DNA of 64,000 nt, taken from Friedmanniella luteola (GTDB taxonomy: Bacteria > Actinomycetota > Actinomycetes > Propionibacteriales > Propionibacteriaceae). The notes below the pieces were generated by a model. It did not search any database. It had not been told where the DNA came from and saw nothing but the letters and a program-made list of their open reading frames with translations. The stretch covers positions 930,001 through 994,000 of the forward strand of contig NZ_LT629749.1 of assembly GCF_900105065.1 (NCBI RefSeq), written 5' to 3'. This document shows positions 41,281 to 50,476 of this stretch, in pieces (the stretch's first letter is position 1; each line of letters begins with the position of its first letter). A program made the translations under genes and the position numbers.

Positions 41281-42075
41281 ATGCGCATCGCTCTCGCCCA
41301 GATCGTCAGCGGTCCCGACCCGGCCGCGAACCTCGCGCAGCTGACCCGCCGGACGCGGGAGGCCGCCGGCGCGGGGGCGGAGCTCGTGCTGTTCCCGGAG
41401 GCGACGATGCGCGCCTTCGGCGGGGGCGACCTGGCCGCGGTGGCCGAGCCGCTCGACGGGCCGTGGGCCTCGGCGGTGCGCGAGGCCGCCACGGAGGCGG
41501 GCGTCGTGGTCGCGGCCGGGATGTTCACCCCGGCCGGCGGCGGCCGGGTCACCAACACGTTGCTGGTGACCGGCCCGGGCGTCGAGGCGTCCTACACCAA
41601 GATCCACCTCTTCGACGCCTTCGGCTTCGCGGAGTCCGACACCGTCGCCGCGGGCGAGGAGCCGCTGGTCGTCGAGGTCGCGGGGGTCGGCGTCGGCTTC
41701 ACCACGTGCTACGACGTCCGGTTCCCGGGCCTGTACACGACGCTGGCCGAGCGCGGCGCCACGGTGGTGGCGGTCTGCGCCTCCTGGGGGGCCGGCCCGG
41801 GAAAGGTGGAGCAGTGGGAGCTGCTGGTGCGCGCGCGCGCCCTGGACGCCACGGTGTTCGTCGCCGCCTGCGGCCAGGCCGACCCGTCGACGACCGGGGT
41901 GGCGCCGGCCGGCAGCGCGCCGACGGGCGTCGGTCACAGCCTCGTCGTGGGACCCACCGGGACGGTGCTGGCGGGGCTGGGCGCCGAGCCCGGGCTGCTC
42001 CTGGCCGACGTCGACCCGGCCGAGCTGGCGGCGGTCCGGCAGGCCCTGCCGGTGCTGGCGAACCGGCGGTTCTGA
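41281..42075 (+). CDS. Carbon-nitrogen hydrolase (nitrilase superfamily)
   Basis: A 264-residue nitrilase-superfamily amidase with the complete Glu-Lys-Cys triad: E40 (LFPEATMRAF), K107 (YTKIHLFDAF) and C143 (TTCYDVRFPG). The length and motifs resemble omega-amidase/NIT-type deaminated-glutathione amidases, but the substrate cannot be fixed. ATG follows CAGGAT (41269-41274) by 6 nt and is divergent from nadE, which also has a nitrilase domain. Next is glnA2 on the same strand; coordination with nitrogen metabolism is plausible. Confidence 0.85.
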   Translation: MRIALAQIVSGPDPAANLAQLTRRTREAAGAGAELVLFPEATMRAFGGGDLAAVAEPLDGPWASAVREAATEAGVVVAAGMFTPAGGGRVTNTLLVTGPGVEASYTKIHLFDAFGFAESDTVAAGEEPLVVEVAGVGVGFTTCYDVRFPGLYTTLAERGATVVAVCASWGAGPGKVEQWELLVRARALDATVFVAACGQADPSTTGVAPAGSAPTGVGHSLVVGPTGTVLAGLGAEPGLLLADVDPAELAAVRQALPVLANRRF

Positions 42076-42087
42076 ACACGCCGAGGG

Positions 42088-42105
42088 CGTAACGCGAGCG
42101 TTACG
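42088..42105 (+). promoter_or_regulatory. GlnR-like operator before glnA2
   Basis: CGTAACGC-GA-GCGTTACG is a perfect 18-bp dyad. It contains GTAAC-N6-GTTAC, two half-sites 11 bp apart as in actinobacterial GlnR boxes (gTnAC-n6-GaAAC). It lies just upstream of a CACACT -10 (42116-42121) that is 6 nt before the GTG, so it occupies about -40 to -23 of a leaderless promoter. Confidence 0.55.
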
Positions 42106-42127
42106 GGGGGACGGGCACACTGAGCCC

Positions 42128-43465
42128 GTGGACAAGCAGACCGAGTTCGTCTTGAGGGCCATCGAGGAGCGGGACGTCCGCTTCGTCCGGATGTGGTTCA
42201 CCGACGTGCTCGGGTTCCTCAAGTCGGTGGCCATCGCGCCGGCCGAGCTCGAGGGCGCCTTCGCGGAGGGGATGGGTTTCGACGGCTCGGCGATCGAGGG
42301 CTTCGCCCGGGTCTACGAGTCCGACATGGTGGCCCACCCCGACCCCGCCACGTTCCAGGTGCTGCCCTGGCGCGACACCAGCCCGGCCACCGCGCGGATG
42401 TTCTGCGACATCTCGATGCCGGACGGCTCGCCGTCCTACGCCGACCCGCGCTACGTCCTCAAGCGTGCGCTGAAGAAGGCCGCCGACCTCGGCTTCACCT
42501 TCTACACCCACCCCGAGGTGGAGTTCTTCCTCTTCAAGGACCCGCTGGAGCCCGACCAGCCGCCGGTCCCGGTCGACCAGTCCGGCTACTTCGACCACAC
42601 CCCGCAGAGCCTGGGCAGCGACTTCCGCCGCAAGGCGATCACCATGCTGGAGCAGATGGGCATCTCGGTGGAGTTCTCCCACCACGAGGGCGGCCCCGGC
42701 CAGCAGGAGATCGACCTGCGCTACGCCGACGCCCTGTCCACCGCGGACAACCTGATGACCTTCCGCGTGGTGGTCAAGGAGGTGGCGCTCTCCCAGGGCA
42801 TCCACGCCTCGTTCATGCCGAAGCCGTTCACCGAGCACCCCGGCTCCGGCATGCACACGCACATGTCCCTGTTCGAGGGCGACAACAACGCCTTCTACGA
42901 CGCCGGGGCCGAGCACCACCTGTCCAAGATCGCCCGCTACTTCATCGCCGGCCTGCTGCGGCACGCCGGTGAGATCACCGCGGTCACCAACCAGTGGGTC
43001 AACTCCTACAAGCGGCTGGCGGGCGGCGGCGAGGCGCCCAGCTACATCTGCTGGGGGCGCAACAACCGCTCCGCGCTGGTCCGGGTGCCGATGTACAAGC
43101 CCAACAAGGGCTCCTCCGCCCGGGTCGAGCTGCGCTCCATCGACTCCGCCGCCAACCCCTACCTGGCCTTCGCGCTGATGCTCAACGCCGGCCTGGCCGG
43201 CATCGAGGGCGAGTACGAGCTCCCCGAGGGGGCCGAGGACGACGTCTGGTCGCTGACCGAGCGGGAGCGTCAGGCCCTCGGCATCGAGCCTCTGCCGCGC
43301 AACCTCGACGAGGCCATCCGGGCCATGGAGCGTTCCGAGCTGGTCGCGGAGACCCTCGGCGAGCACGTCTTCGACTTCTTCCTGCGCAACAAGCGCGCCG
43401 AGTTCGAGGAGTACCGCCGCCAGGTCACCCCGATGGAGCTGCGCCGGCTGCTGCCCGTCCTCTGA
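42128..43465 (+). CDS. glnA2: Glutamine synthetase I-alpha type (GlnA2)
   Basis: A 445-residue type I glutamine synthetase. Signatures are FDGSAIEGFARVYESDM, EVEFFLFKDP, the metal/ATP loop STADNLMTFRVVVKEVA, and KPFTEHPGSGMHTHMSLF. The adenylylation-site region of the beta class (NLYDLPPEE) is absent and ends as EYELPEGAEDD, so GlnE should not regulate it. Homologous to Rv2222c. It makes glutamine from glutamate and ammonia. Transcribed from a leaderless promoter with a GlnR-like site; glnE follows two genes away as in mycobacteria. Confidence 0.9.
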   Translation: MDKQTEFVLRAIEERDVRFVRMWFTDVLGFLKSVAIAPAELEGAFAEGMGFDGSAIEGFARVYESDMVAHPDPATFQVLPWRDTSPATARMFCDISMPDGSPSYADPRYVLKRALKKAADLGFTFYTHPEVEFFLFKDPLEPDQPPVPVDQSGYFDHTPQSLGSDFRRKAITMLEQMGISVEFSHHEGGPGQQEIDLRYADALSTADNLMTFRVVVKEVALSQGIHASFMPKPFTEHPGSGMHTHMSLFEGDNNAFYDAGAEHHLSKIARYFIAGLLRHAGEITAVTNQWVNSYKRLAGGGEAPSYICWGRNNRSALVRVPMYKPNKGSSARVELRSIDSAANPYLAFALMLNAGLAGIEGEYELPEGAEDDVWSLTERERQALGIEPLPRNLDEAIRAMERSELVAETLGEHVFDFFLRNKRAEFEEYRRQVTPMELRRLLPVL

Positions 43466-43485
43466 CGGCAGGCCCGCCGGGCGGG

Positions 43486-44232
43486 TCAGCCCCGCCGCAG
43501 CAGCGGGAGCACCGGGGTGAGGTCGGCGCGCAGCCCGCTGGCGGCGACCCGGCCCGACGCCACCGCCTGCGGCCAGGGCGTTCGGCCGACGGCCAGCCGC
43601 AGGAAGGTGACGGCGTCGGTCTCGACCACGTTGGGCGGGGTCCCCCGGGTGTGCCGCGGACCCGGGTCGCCGATGGCGCACTGCACCGCGGCGAACGGCG
43701 GCACCCGCACCTCCACCGACCGGCCCGGGTGCCGGTCCGCCAGCACGGCGACCAGGGCCCGGCTGGCCCGGGCCAGCGCGCCACGCCCCAGCGCGACCAG
43801 CGGCGGGTCCGGGTGCGAGCGGTTCAGGTCGTCGGCGGCCAGCACCTGGGCGACCAGCTGCACGGCGAGGGCGTCGTCGAGGGTGGCCGGACCCGCCGCC
43901 GTGCGGACGACGGCGCTGCCCGGCAGGCCGTCGGGACCCAGGGCGCTCGCCACCTCGTCGGCGTGGGCGGCCAGCTCCTCGACGGCCTCCTCGACCGTCG
44001 TCGACGGGTGGTCGGGGGCCACCGCGGCGAGGGTGAGCAGGGCGGGCAGCGGCTGCGGCCGCTCGGCGACCGGGGTGGCCAGGGTCGCCCGCAGCCCGCG
44101 CTGCAGGGCGACCAGCCGGCCGGCCACCTCGTCGGCGTCCGCGGTGCCCCCGGCCAGCCCGCGCAGGGCGTCCAGGACGGTCGCCGCCTGCTCCAGCAGC
44201 GCGTCGGCGGGCCGCTGTCGCAGCGATGCCAT
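43486..44232 (-). CDS. Sterol-carrier-family (SCP_3) protein
   Basis: A 248-residue protein. Residues ~1-130 are helical and DinB/maleylpyruvate-isomerase-like ([38 protein letters not shown]); the rest is a SCP-like domain ([40 protein letters not shown]) typical of actinobacterial sterol-carrier-family proteins. Enzyme activity is not established; mycothiol-dependent functions are common in the helical partner family. ATG 44232 has GGAGG 7 nt upstream; TAGCGT near 44256 may be the -10. Convergent with glnA2. Confidence 0.7.
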   Translation of the reverse strand: MASLRQRPADALLEQAATVLDALRGLAGGTADADEVAGRLVALQRGLRATLATPVAERPQPLPALLTLAAVAPDHPSTTVEEAVEELAAHADEVASALGPDGLPGSAVVRTAAGPATLDDALAVQLVAQVLAADDLNRSHPDPPLVALGRGALARASRALVAVLADRHPGRSVEVRVPPFAAVQCAIGDPGPRHTRGTPPNVVETDAVTFLRLAVGRTPWPQAVASGRVAASGLRADLTPVLPLLRRG

Positions 44233-44338
44233 CAGTTGACCTCCGGCGGCGACGCTACCAAGCGTGCGGAGGTGGTCACCTGGCACCCGGGTCGCTAGGC
44301 TCGCCGGGACTCGGGGTCGCGCTGGGAGAGGGACGTCC

Positions 44339-44356
44339 ATGGCGGCACCGCGGTGA
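44339..44356 (+). CDS. Five-codon upstream frame overlapping the MBL-fold gene
   Basis: ATG 44339 has a good GGGAGAGG 7 nt upstream, encodes MAAPR, and its TGA overlaps the metallo-hydrolase GTG (44353) as GTGA. The hydrolase has no ribosome-binding site of its own, so this frame probably recruits ribosomes for it. Promoter TAGGCT lies near 44295. Confidence 0.45.
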
Positions 44357-45177
44357 GGCTCACGATCCTGGGCGGGGGGACCGCCTGGCCGACGCCGGCA
44401 CGCGCCTGCGGTGGCTACCTGGTGGAGCACGGCGGCACCACCGTCCTGCTCGACCCGGGGCACGGCGTGCTGGTCCAGCTGCTGGCCCTCGACCCGGTGC
44501 CCCGGCTGGACGCGGTGGTGGTGAGCCACGGCCACCTCGACCACTGCGCCGACCTGCCCGCCCTGCTCGGCTGGCACGCCGGCCGCCCCGGCGCCGACGC
44601 GCTCCCGGTGCTCGCCCCGGCCCACGCGCTGGACGACGTGCTGGCCGCCGGCCGCAGCGCGGTGGTGCGCCGGGCCGCCGACGTCGTCCGGCTGGGCGAC
44701 GGCGACACCGTCGAGCTCGGGCCGCTGACCCTGGAGGCCGCGCTGCTGCCGCACCAGGTGCCGACCGCCGGGCTGCGGATCTCCGCCGCAGGGCACGTGC
44801 TGGCCTGCACCGGCGACTCGGGTCCGTGCCAGGAGCGGGTGACGCTGGCCAAGGGGGCGGACGTGCTGCTCGCCGAGGCCACCTGGGCCGACCGGGTGCC
44901 CGCCGCCCAGGCCTGGTTCCTGTCCAGCGCGCGGCAGGCGGCCCGGCTGGGCCTCGCGGCGGAGGTGGGCCACACCGTCCTCACCCACGCCCACCCCGAC
45001 CAGGCCCCCGCGGCCCTGCTGGCAGCGGCCCGGTCCGAGGGCGCCGCCTCGGTGCTGGCGGCGTCCCCGGGCCTGGGCCTGGAGCTGGGGTCGGCCGCCC
45101 CCGCCTGGGCGCGGCGGGCCAACCGGGACCCGGTGCAGGCTGTCCCGGCCCCGGTGCCGCCCCGCCGGGCCCGCTGA
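44353..45177 (+). CDS. MBL-fold metallo-hydrolase
   Basis: A 274-residue metallo-beta-lactamase-fold protein. The metal motif is [15 protein letters not shown], with ACTGDSGPC and LTHAHPDQ giving further ligands. Similar to RNase Z/phosphodiesterase-like proteins (cyclic nucleotide or nucleic-acid hydrolases), without a clear exosite. GTG start is coupled to the upstream micro-frame. It lies before glnE, but glnE has its own leaderless promoter. Function unknown. Confidence 0.8.
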   Translation: MRLTILGGGTAWPTPARACGGYLVEHGGTTVLLDPGHGVLVQLLALDPVPRLDAVVVSHGHLDHCADLPALLGWHAGRPGADALPVLAPAHALDDVLAAGRSAVVRRAADVVRLGDGDTVELGPLTLEAALLPHQVPTAGLRISAAGHVLACTGDSGPCQERVTLAKGADVLLAEATWADRVPAAQAWFLSSARQAARLGLAAEVGHTVLTHAHPDQAPAALLAAARSEGAASVLAASPGLGLELGSAAPAWARRANRDPVQAVPAPVPPRRAR

Positions 45178-45244
45178 GCGCGGCCGCCCTCGGGGCCGGC
45201 CGCGCAGCCCGGTGCCCGGTCAGGGCGTCAGTACCATGCGAGCC

Positions 45245-48217
45245 ATGACGCGGCTGCAGACCACCCAGGGCACGCTGGCGCGCCGTGGCTTCCTCGACGC
45301 GGCCGCCGCCCTCGAGGCCCTGGAGGGCTGGCGCGCCGACCAGGAGGTCGTGCTGGACCTCGTCGTGCGCAGCGCCGACCCCGACCTGGCCCTGGCGGGT
45401 CTGAGCCGGCTCTACGAGCAGCAGCCCGACCTGCCCGACCGACTGGTCGCCGCACCCGGGCTCGCCCGGCACCTGGTCACGGTGCTGGGGGCCAGCGCCT
45501 CGCTGGGCCAGCACCTCCGGGCCCACCCCGAGCACCTCGACCTGCTGGACGACCAGCTGGACAAGGCCGCTCCGGGGGCCCTCCGGCGCACCCTCCTCGA
45601 GGCCACCGGCGCCGACCCCGACGCCGCTGCGCCGGTGGCCGTCGAGCTGACCGGCGACCCGCTCCGGACCGCCTACCGGGGCGCCCTGCTCCGGATCGCC
45701 GCCCGGGACCTGTGCGCGCCGGAGCCGATCGAGATGGTCGACGACGTCGCCGACGAGCTGTCCGACCTCGCCGACGCCACCCTGGAGGCCGCGCTCTCGA
45801 TCGCCCGCGCCAAGGTCGGCGCGCAGGCCCTGCTCACCCGGCTGGCCGTCGTCGGGCTGGGCAAGTGCGGGGCCCAGGAGCTCAACTACGTCAGCGACGT
45901 CGACGTGCTGTTCGTGGCCGAGCCCGTGCTGGGGGCGGACGGCGAGCCGCTGCTGAGCGGGGACGCCGCGGTCACCACCGGGACCCGGATGGCCGCCGAG
46001 CTCAGCCGGATCTGCTCGGCCCACACGGCGGCGGGGACGATCTGGGAGGTCGACGCCGCCCTCCGCCCGGAGGGCCGCGCCGGCCAGCTGGTCCGCCGGC
46101 TGGCCAGCCACCAGGCCTACTACGAGCGCTGGGCCAAGACCTGGGAGTTCCAGGCGATGCTGAAGGCCCGCGCCTGCGCCGGGGACCTGGCGCTGGGCCA
46201 GGACTTCGTCGACATGGTGGCGCCGATGGTCTGGCAGGCCGCGGAGCGGGAGAACTTCGTCAGCGACGCCCAGGCCATGCGCAAGCGGGTCGTCGCCCAC
46301 ATCCCGGCCCGCGAGCAGGGCCGGGAGCTGAAGCTGGGGGAGGGCGGGCTCCGCGACGTCGAGTTCTCCGTCCAGCTGCTCCAGCTGGTGCACGGCCGGG
46401 TCGACGAGCGGCTGCGCACCCGCGCCACCCTGCCGGCGCTCCGGGCGCTGGTCGACAACGGCTACGTCGGCCGCGAGGACGGCAAGGGCTTCGGCCTGGC
46501 CTACCGCTTCCTGCGGACGCTCGAGCACCGGATCCAGCTGTTCCACCTGCGCCGCACCCACGTGCTGCCCGACAGCGAGGCCGACCTCCGCCGGCTGGGC
46601 CGGTCGCTCGGCTACGGCGACCCCGTCGAGCAGCTGCTGAGCACCTGGCGGCACGTCTCCGGCCGGGTGCGCCGGCTGCACCAGCGGCTGTTCTACTCCC
46701 CGCTGCTGGACGTGGTCGCCCGGATCCCCAGCCCGGAGCTCCGGCTGACCACCGGGGCGGCGGTCGACCGCCTCAAGGCGCTCGGCTACGCCGACCCGGT
46801 GGCGGCGCTGCGGCACATCGGCGCGCTCGGCCAGGGGGTGTCGCGGCAGGCGGAGATCCAGCGCCAGCTGCTGCCCGCCATGCTCGGCTGGTTCGCGGAG
46901 GCGCCCAGCCCCGACGCCGGCCTGCTCGCGTTCCGCCAGGTCTCGGAGGCGCTCGGCACCACCCCGTGGTACCTGCGGGCGCTCCGCGACGAGGGGGCGA
47001 TGGCGGAGCGGCTGGCGCGCATCCTCGCGTCGAGCCGCTTCGCGGTCTCGCTGCTGACCCGGGCGCCGCAGACGGTGCAGATGCTGGCCGGGGAGCAGGA
47101 GCTGCGGCCCCGGCCGCTGGCCGACCTGGCCGGCGAGATGCGGGCGGCCGCGGGCCGGCAGAGCAGCACCGAGGCGGCCATCGAGGCGATCCGGGCCATC
47201 CGCCGCCGGGAGCTGTTCCGCGTCGCGGCGGCCGACCTGCTGGGCCAGCTGGACGTGCTGGGGGTCGGTGAGGCGATCAGCGACCTGGCGTCGGCGACCA
47301 TCGACGCCGCCCTGGCCGTGGTCCGCTCCAGGGCGTCCGACCCGTCCGCGGTGCCGCCGATCGCGGTCATCGCGATGGGCCGGTGGGGCGGGCACGAGAT
47401 GTCCTACGCCTCCGACTGCGACGCCATGTTCGTGATGGGCGACGTCGTGCCCGGCGGGGCCGGCGACCCGACCCGGGCCGCGGCCGCGGTGATCAGCGAG
47501 ATGCGCCGGCTGCTGGCCCGGCCCGGCGCCGACCCGGCGCTCGCCGTCGACGCGGACCTGCGTCCGGAGGGCAAGGGCGGGGCGCTGATCCGCTCGTTGA
47601 CCGCCTACCGCAACTACTACGGCCGGTGGTCCTCCACCTGGGAGCTGCAGGCCCTCGTCCGGGCGGACGCGCTGGCCGGCGCGGCCGACGTGGGCGCCGA
47701 CCTGCTGGCCGAGATCGACGCCCGCCGCTGGCCCGAGGGCGGCCTGACCGGCGCCCAGCTGTCGGAGATCCGCAAGCTCAAGGCGCGGGTGGAGGCCGAG
47801 CGGCTGCCCCGCGGCGCCGACCCCGCCAAGCACACCAAGCTGGGGCCCGGGGGGCTGGCCGACGTCGAGTGGACGGTCCAGCTGCTGCAGCTGCAGCACG
47901 CCCACGCGGTGCCGGCGCTGCGCTCGTCGCGGACGATCACCGCGCTCCGGGCGGCCCGCGACGCCGAGCTGGTCGACCCGACCGACGCGGGCCACCTCGA
48001 GGCGGCCTGGCTGTTCGCGAGCCGGATCCGCAACCAGATCATGCTGGTCCGCGGGCGCGGCTCCGACTCCCTGCCCGCCGACAACCGGGAGCTGGCCGCC
48101 CTGGCCGAGCTGCTGGGCTACGGCCCGGGGGAGTCGTCGCACCTGCTGGCCGACTACCGCCGGATCACCCGCCGGGCCAGCGGCGTCGTCGACCGGGTCT
48201 TCTGGGGCCTGGACTAG
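45245..48217 (+). CDS. glnE: Glutamine synthetase adenylyltransferase/deadenylyltransferase
   Basis: A 990-residue bifunctional enzyme with two nucleotidyltransferase domains: GLGKCGAQELNYVSDVDVLF in the N-terminal (deadenylylating) half and AMGRWGGHEMSYASDCDAMF in the C-terminal (adenylylating) half; each keeps the paired aspartates. It adds AMP to a tyrosine of beta-class GlnA1, present at 56846-58267. Length equals the mycobacterial protein (~994). ATG 45245 follows TACCAT (45232-45237) by 7 nt; the longer frame is not supported. Confidence 0.95.
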   Translation: MTRLQTTQGTLARRGFLDAAAALEALEGWRADQEVVLDLVVRSADPDLALAGLSRLYEQQPDLPDRLVAAPGLARHLVTVLGASASLGQHLRAHPEHLDLLDDQLDKAAPGALRRTLLEATGADPDAAAPVAVELTGDPLRTAYRGALLRIAARDLCAPEPIEMVDDVADELSDLADATLEAALSIARAKVGAQALLTRLAVVGLGKCGAQELNYVSDVDVLFVAEPVLGADGEPLLSGDAAVTTGTRMAAELSRICSAHTAAGTIWEVDAALRPEGRAGQLVRRLASHQAYYERWAKTWEFQAMLKARACAGDLALGQDFVDMVAPMVWQAAERENFVSDAQAMRKRVVAHIPAREQGRELKLGEGGLRDVEFSVQLLQLVHGRVDERLRTRATLPALRALVDNGYVGREDGKGFGLAYRFLRTLEHRIQLFHLRRTHVLPDSEADLRRLGRSLGYGDPVEQLLSTWRHVSGRVRRLHQRLFYSPLLDVVARIPSPELRLTTGAAVDRLKALGYADPVAALRHIGALGQGVSRQAEIQRQLLPAMLGWFAEAPSPDAGLLAFRQVSEALGTTPWYLRALRDEGAMAERLARILASSRFAVSLLTRAPQTVQMLAGEQELRPRPLADLAGEMRAAAGRQSSTEAAIEAIRAIRRRELFRVAAADLLGQLDVLGVGEAISDLASATIDAALAVVRSRASDPSAVPPIAVIAMGRWGGHEMSYASDCDAMFVMGDVVPGGAGDPTRAAAAVISEMRRLLARPGADPALAVDADLRPEGKGGALIRSLTAYRNYYGRWSSTWELQALVRADALAGAADVGADLLAEIDARRWPEGGLTGAQLSEIRKLKARVEAERLPRGADPAKHTKLGPGGLADVEWTVQLLQLQHAHAVPALRSSRTITALRAARDAELVDPTDAGHLEAAWLFASRIRNQIMLVRGRGSDSLPADNRELAALAELLGYGPGESSHLLADYRRITRRASGVVDRVFWGLD

Positions 48218-48249
48218 GAGCCGTCCGCGCCCCGACCCGGGGACGGCCG

Positions 48250-48286
48250 AGCCCCGCGCCCGTCGGCTGGCGACGGGCCCGGGGCT
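48250..48286. terminator. Terminator after glnE
   Basis: A 16-bp stem with one C-C mismatch (48250-48265 with 48271-48286; AGCCCCGCGCCCGTCG) and a 5-nt loop, 33 nt past glnE and before the convergent DUF4383 gene. Confidence 0.7.
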
Positions 48287-48309
48287 CTGCGGTGGTCAGG
48301 CGTCCGAGG

Positions 48310-48798
48310 TCAGGCGTTGGCGACGTCGGTGTGCCGCTCGACGTCCGGGCGCCGGGTCAGCAGGGCGCCGAGGGCGATCATGCCCAGGCCGAGCACCAGG
48401 TGCAGGATGTCGTCCGCGACGTTCAGCGGCACGAAGTTGGCGTCGCTGTCGTTCCCCACGGCCAGGCCGTAGACGAACAGCACGAGGTAGATGACCCCGC
48501 CGCCGATGAGGTAGTTCTTCGCGCCGCGGATGCTGCGGGACAGCACCAGGCCGGCGACGCCGAAGAGCAGGTGCACGATGTTGTGCAGGATCGAGACCTG
48601 GAACAGGCCCAGCAGCTTGGCCTCGGAGTGGTGCGAGGCGAACTGCAGGGTGTCGTAGTTGGTGGTGATGCCGGGGATGAACCCCAGCACGCCGACGGCG
48701 AGGAAGACGATGCCGACGAGGCGGGCGGCCTTCTGGACATCGGTGGGGCCGCGGCCGTGCGTGGTCGCGCCGGTGCCGCTCTGCGAGGCGGTGGACAT
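48310..48798 (-). CDS. DUF4383 membrane protein
   Basis: A 162-residue protein with four predicted membrane segments: IVFLAVGVLGFIPGIT, LFQVSILHNIVHLLFGVAGL, YLIGGGVIYLVLFVYG and HLVLGLGMIALGALL. The HNIVHLLFGVAGL stretch is the DUF4383 hallmark. Function unknown. ATG 48798 has AGGAGA 5 nt upstream; TACAAC (48842-48837) is a likely -10. A dyad just upstream of that -10 lies between this gene and the gntR gene. Confidence 0.8.
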   Translation of the reverse strand: MSTASQSGTGATTHGRGPTDVQKAARLVGIVFLAVGVLGFIPGITTNYDTLQFASHHSEAKLLGLFQVSILHNIVHLLFGVAGLVLSRSIRGAKNYLIGGGVIYLVLFVYGLAVGNDSDANFVPLNVADDILHLVLGLGMIALGALLTRRPDVERHTDVANA

Positions 48799-48844
48799 GG
48801 GATCTCCTGTGACGGTGCGGGGAAGTTGTCGTCCGCGTTGTACC

Positions 48845-48870
48845 CCGCGGTTCTCCACCACAAACCGCGG
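48845..48870. promoter_or_regulatory. CCGCGGTT-N10-AACCGCGG dyad at the DUF4383 promoter
   Basis: 8-bp arms (48845-48852, 48863-48870). On the minus strand it is 7 nt past the gntR stop and immediately before the DUF4383 -10. It may be the operator of the adjacent GntR-family regulator or a terminator of the mshA-MFS-gntR run. Confidence 0.45.
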
Positions 48871-48876
48871 CGCTCG

Positions 48877-49260
48877 TCAACCCCCCAGCACCGACCGGAC
48901 GAGGCGCAGCACCTCGGCGGAGCTCATCCCCTCGTCGAGCAGCGGCTGCAGGACGGCGCGCAGCTGCTGCCGGGTGCGCGCGGTCGCCTCGACCCGCTGG
49001 TCGGCCACCACGGTGCCGTTGCGGCCCGCGGTCTCCACGAAGCCCTCCTGCTCCAGGCCGCGGTAGGCCTTGGCCACCGTCCCCGGGGCGACGCCGAGCG
49101 TCGCGGCCAGGGTGCGCACCGGCGGCAGCCGCCGCCCGGGCGGCAGCACCCCGGACGTCACCAGGTCGACGACCTGGACCTGGATCTGCTCGGCCACGGG
49201 GAGGGCCGAGGCCGGGTCCAGCCGCAGCGCGGGCAGGTCGGACGGTGCGGGGGTGCTCAC
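48877..49260 (-). CDS. GntR-family (YtrA subgroup) regulator
   Basis: A 127-residue regulator consisting almost entirely of the winged helix: SALPVAEQIQVQVVDLVTSG, LPPGRRLPPVRTLAATLGVA, APGTVAKAYRGLEQEGFVE. The short C-terminal helix without effector domain is typical of YtrA proteins that dimerise and often control nearby transporters. GTG start 4 nt after the MFS gene's stop, so the two are cotranscribed; it likely regulates that operon or DUF4383. Confidence 0.85.
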   Translation of the reverse strand: MSTPAPSDLPALRLDPASALPVAEQIQVQVVDLVTSGVLPPGRRLPPVRTLAATLGVAPGTVAKAYRGLEQEGFVETAGRNGTVVADQRVEATARTRQQLRAVLQPLLDEGMSSAEVLRLVRSVLGG

Positions 49261-49264
49261 CCGC

Positions 49265-50476
49265 TCAGCCTGCCGGAGGCCGGCGGAGGCTGACCAGCAG
49301 CAGGACCAGCGACACGACCTGGGTGAGGGCGACGACGGTGACCAGCCCCGGCAGCGACCGCTCGTACAGCCAGCCGGCGGCCGCCCCGCCCAGCACCGCG
49401 GCGCCGCCCTGCACCGCGGCGAACGAGCCGTAGGCGGCGGCGCGGCGGCCGGCGGGGACGAGGTCGGCCACCAGGGCCTTCACCGTGGAGTCCTGGACGC
49501 CGACGGCGGCGCCCCAGACCAGCACGCCGGCGACCGCCGGCCCGAGGTCGTCGGAGAAGGCCAGCAGCGGCACGAGGACCACGAGCACGGGCAGCACCAG
49601 CAGCACCCGCCCGGCGACCCGGTCGTAGGCCCAGCCGGTGGCCAGCGCGGCGAGCGCGCCCACGGCCATGGCGCCGGCGTAGACGACGGGGACGCCCGCC
49701 ACCGGCACCACCTGCTCGCGGGTCAGGTGGAACGAGATGACGCCGAAGGTGACCAGTCCCGCGGTGGCCGCGGCCGACGACGCCGCGAACCACCAGAACC
49801 GCCGGGGCAGCCGGGTGGTGAGGACGGGCGCAGCGGCCGTCGGGCGCTCCCGCGACGCTCGTGGGCCGTCGACCCGCCGCCGGACCCACAGCAGCAGGGC
49901 CATCGCCACCCCGCCGGGCACGACGAGCACGGCCAGCGCCGGCCACAGCGCCCCGGTGAGCGCGGCGACGCCGGCCACCAGCAGCGGCCCGGCGAACGCG
50001 CCGACCTGGTCGAGCGCCTTGTGGACGCCCAGGCCGCGGCCCAGCCCCACCTGCGCCGCGGCGGTGGCCAGCAGGGCCGATTTGGCGGGGCTGCGGACCG
50101 CCTTGCCGGTGCGCTCGGCCAGGACCAGGGCGATCGCCACGGCGAGCCCGGCGGCGCCCAGGAACGGGGTGACCGCCAGCAGCGGCACGCAGACGGCCGT
50201 GAGCGCGTAGCCGGCCAGCGTGAGGCCCCAGTAGCGCCCGGTCCGGTCGGCCAGCGAGCCCGAGAACAGCCGCAGCACGAGCGCGACGGCCTCGCCGAGC
50301 CCCGTGACCAGCCCGACGACGACGGCCGTCGCCCCCAGCGAGGCCAGCAGCGGCCCGGTGACCGAACGGGCGCCCTCGTAGACCATGTCGGCGGCCAGGC
50401 TCACCACCCCGAACCCGACGACGGCCCGCCAGGCCCCGGCGGTCCGCTGCTGCTCCGCCGTCGCCGGCTCAGCCAC
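49265..50476 (-). CDS. MFS transporter
   Basis: A 403-residue 12-TM major facilitator with the N-terminal VSLAADMVYEGARSVTGPLL motif and LSLRLFSGSLADRTGRYWGL-type motif A (FSGSLADRTGRYWG), resembling the UMF-like group of DHA transporters near YfkF. Substrate unknown. GTG start lies inside the mshA stop (8-nt overlap), so it is translated with mshA and the following gntR. Whether it exports or imports a compound related to mycothiol cannot be told. Confidence 0.82.
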   Translation of the reverse strand: MAEPATAEQQRTAGAWRAVVGFGVVSLAADMVYEGARSVTGPLLASLGATAVVVGLVTGLGEAVALVLRLFSGSLADRTGRYWGLTLAGYALTAVCVPLLAVTPFLGAAGLAVAIALVLAERTGKAVRSPAKSALLATAAAQVGLGRGLGVHKALDQVGAFAGPLLVAGVAALTGALWPALAVLVVPGGVAMALLLWVRRRVDGPRASRERPTAAAPVLTTRLPRRFWWFAASSAAATAGLVTFGVISFHLTREQVVPVAGVPVVYAGAMAVGALAALATGWAYDRVAGRVLLVLPVLVVLVPLLAFSDDLGPAVAGVLVWGAAVGVQDSTVKALVADLVPAGRRAAAYGSFAAVQGGAAVLGGAAAGWLYERSLPGLVTVVALTQVVSLVLLLVSLRRPPAG

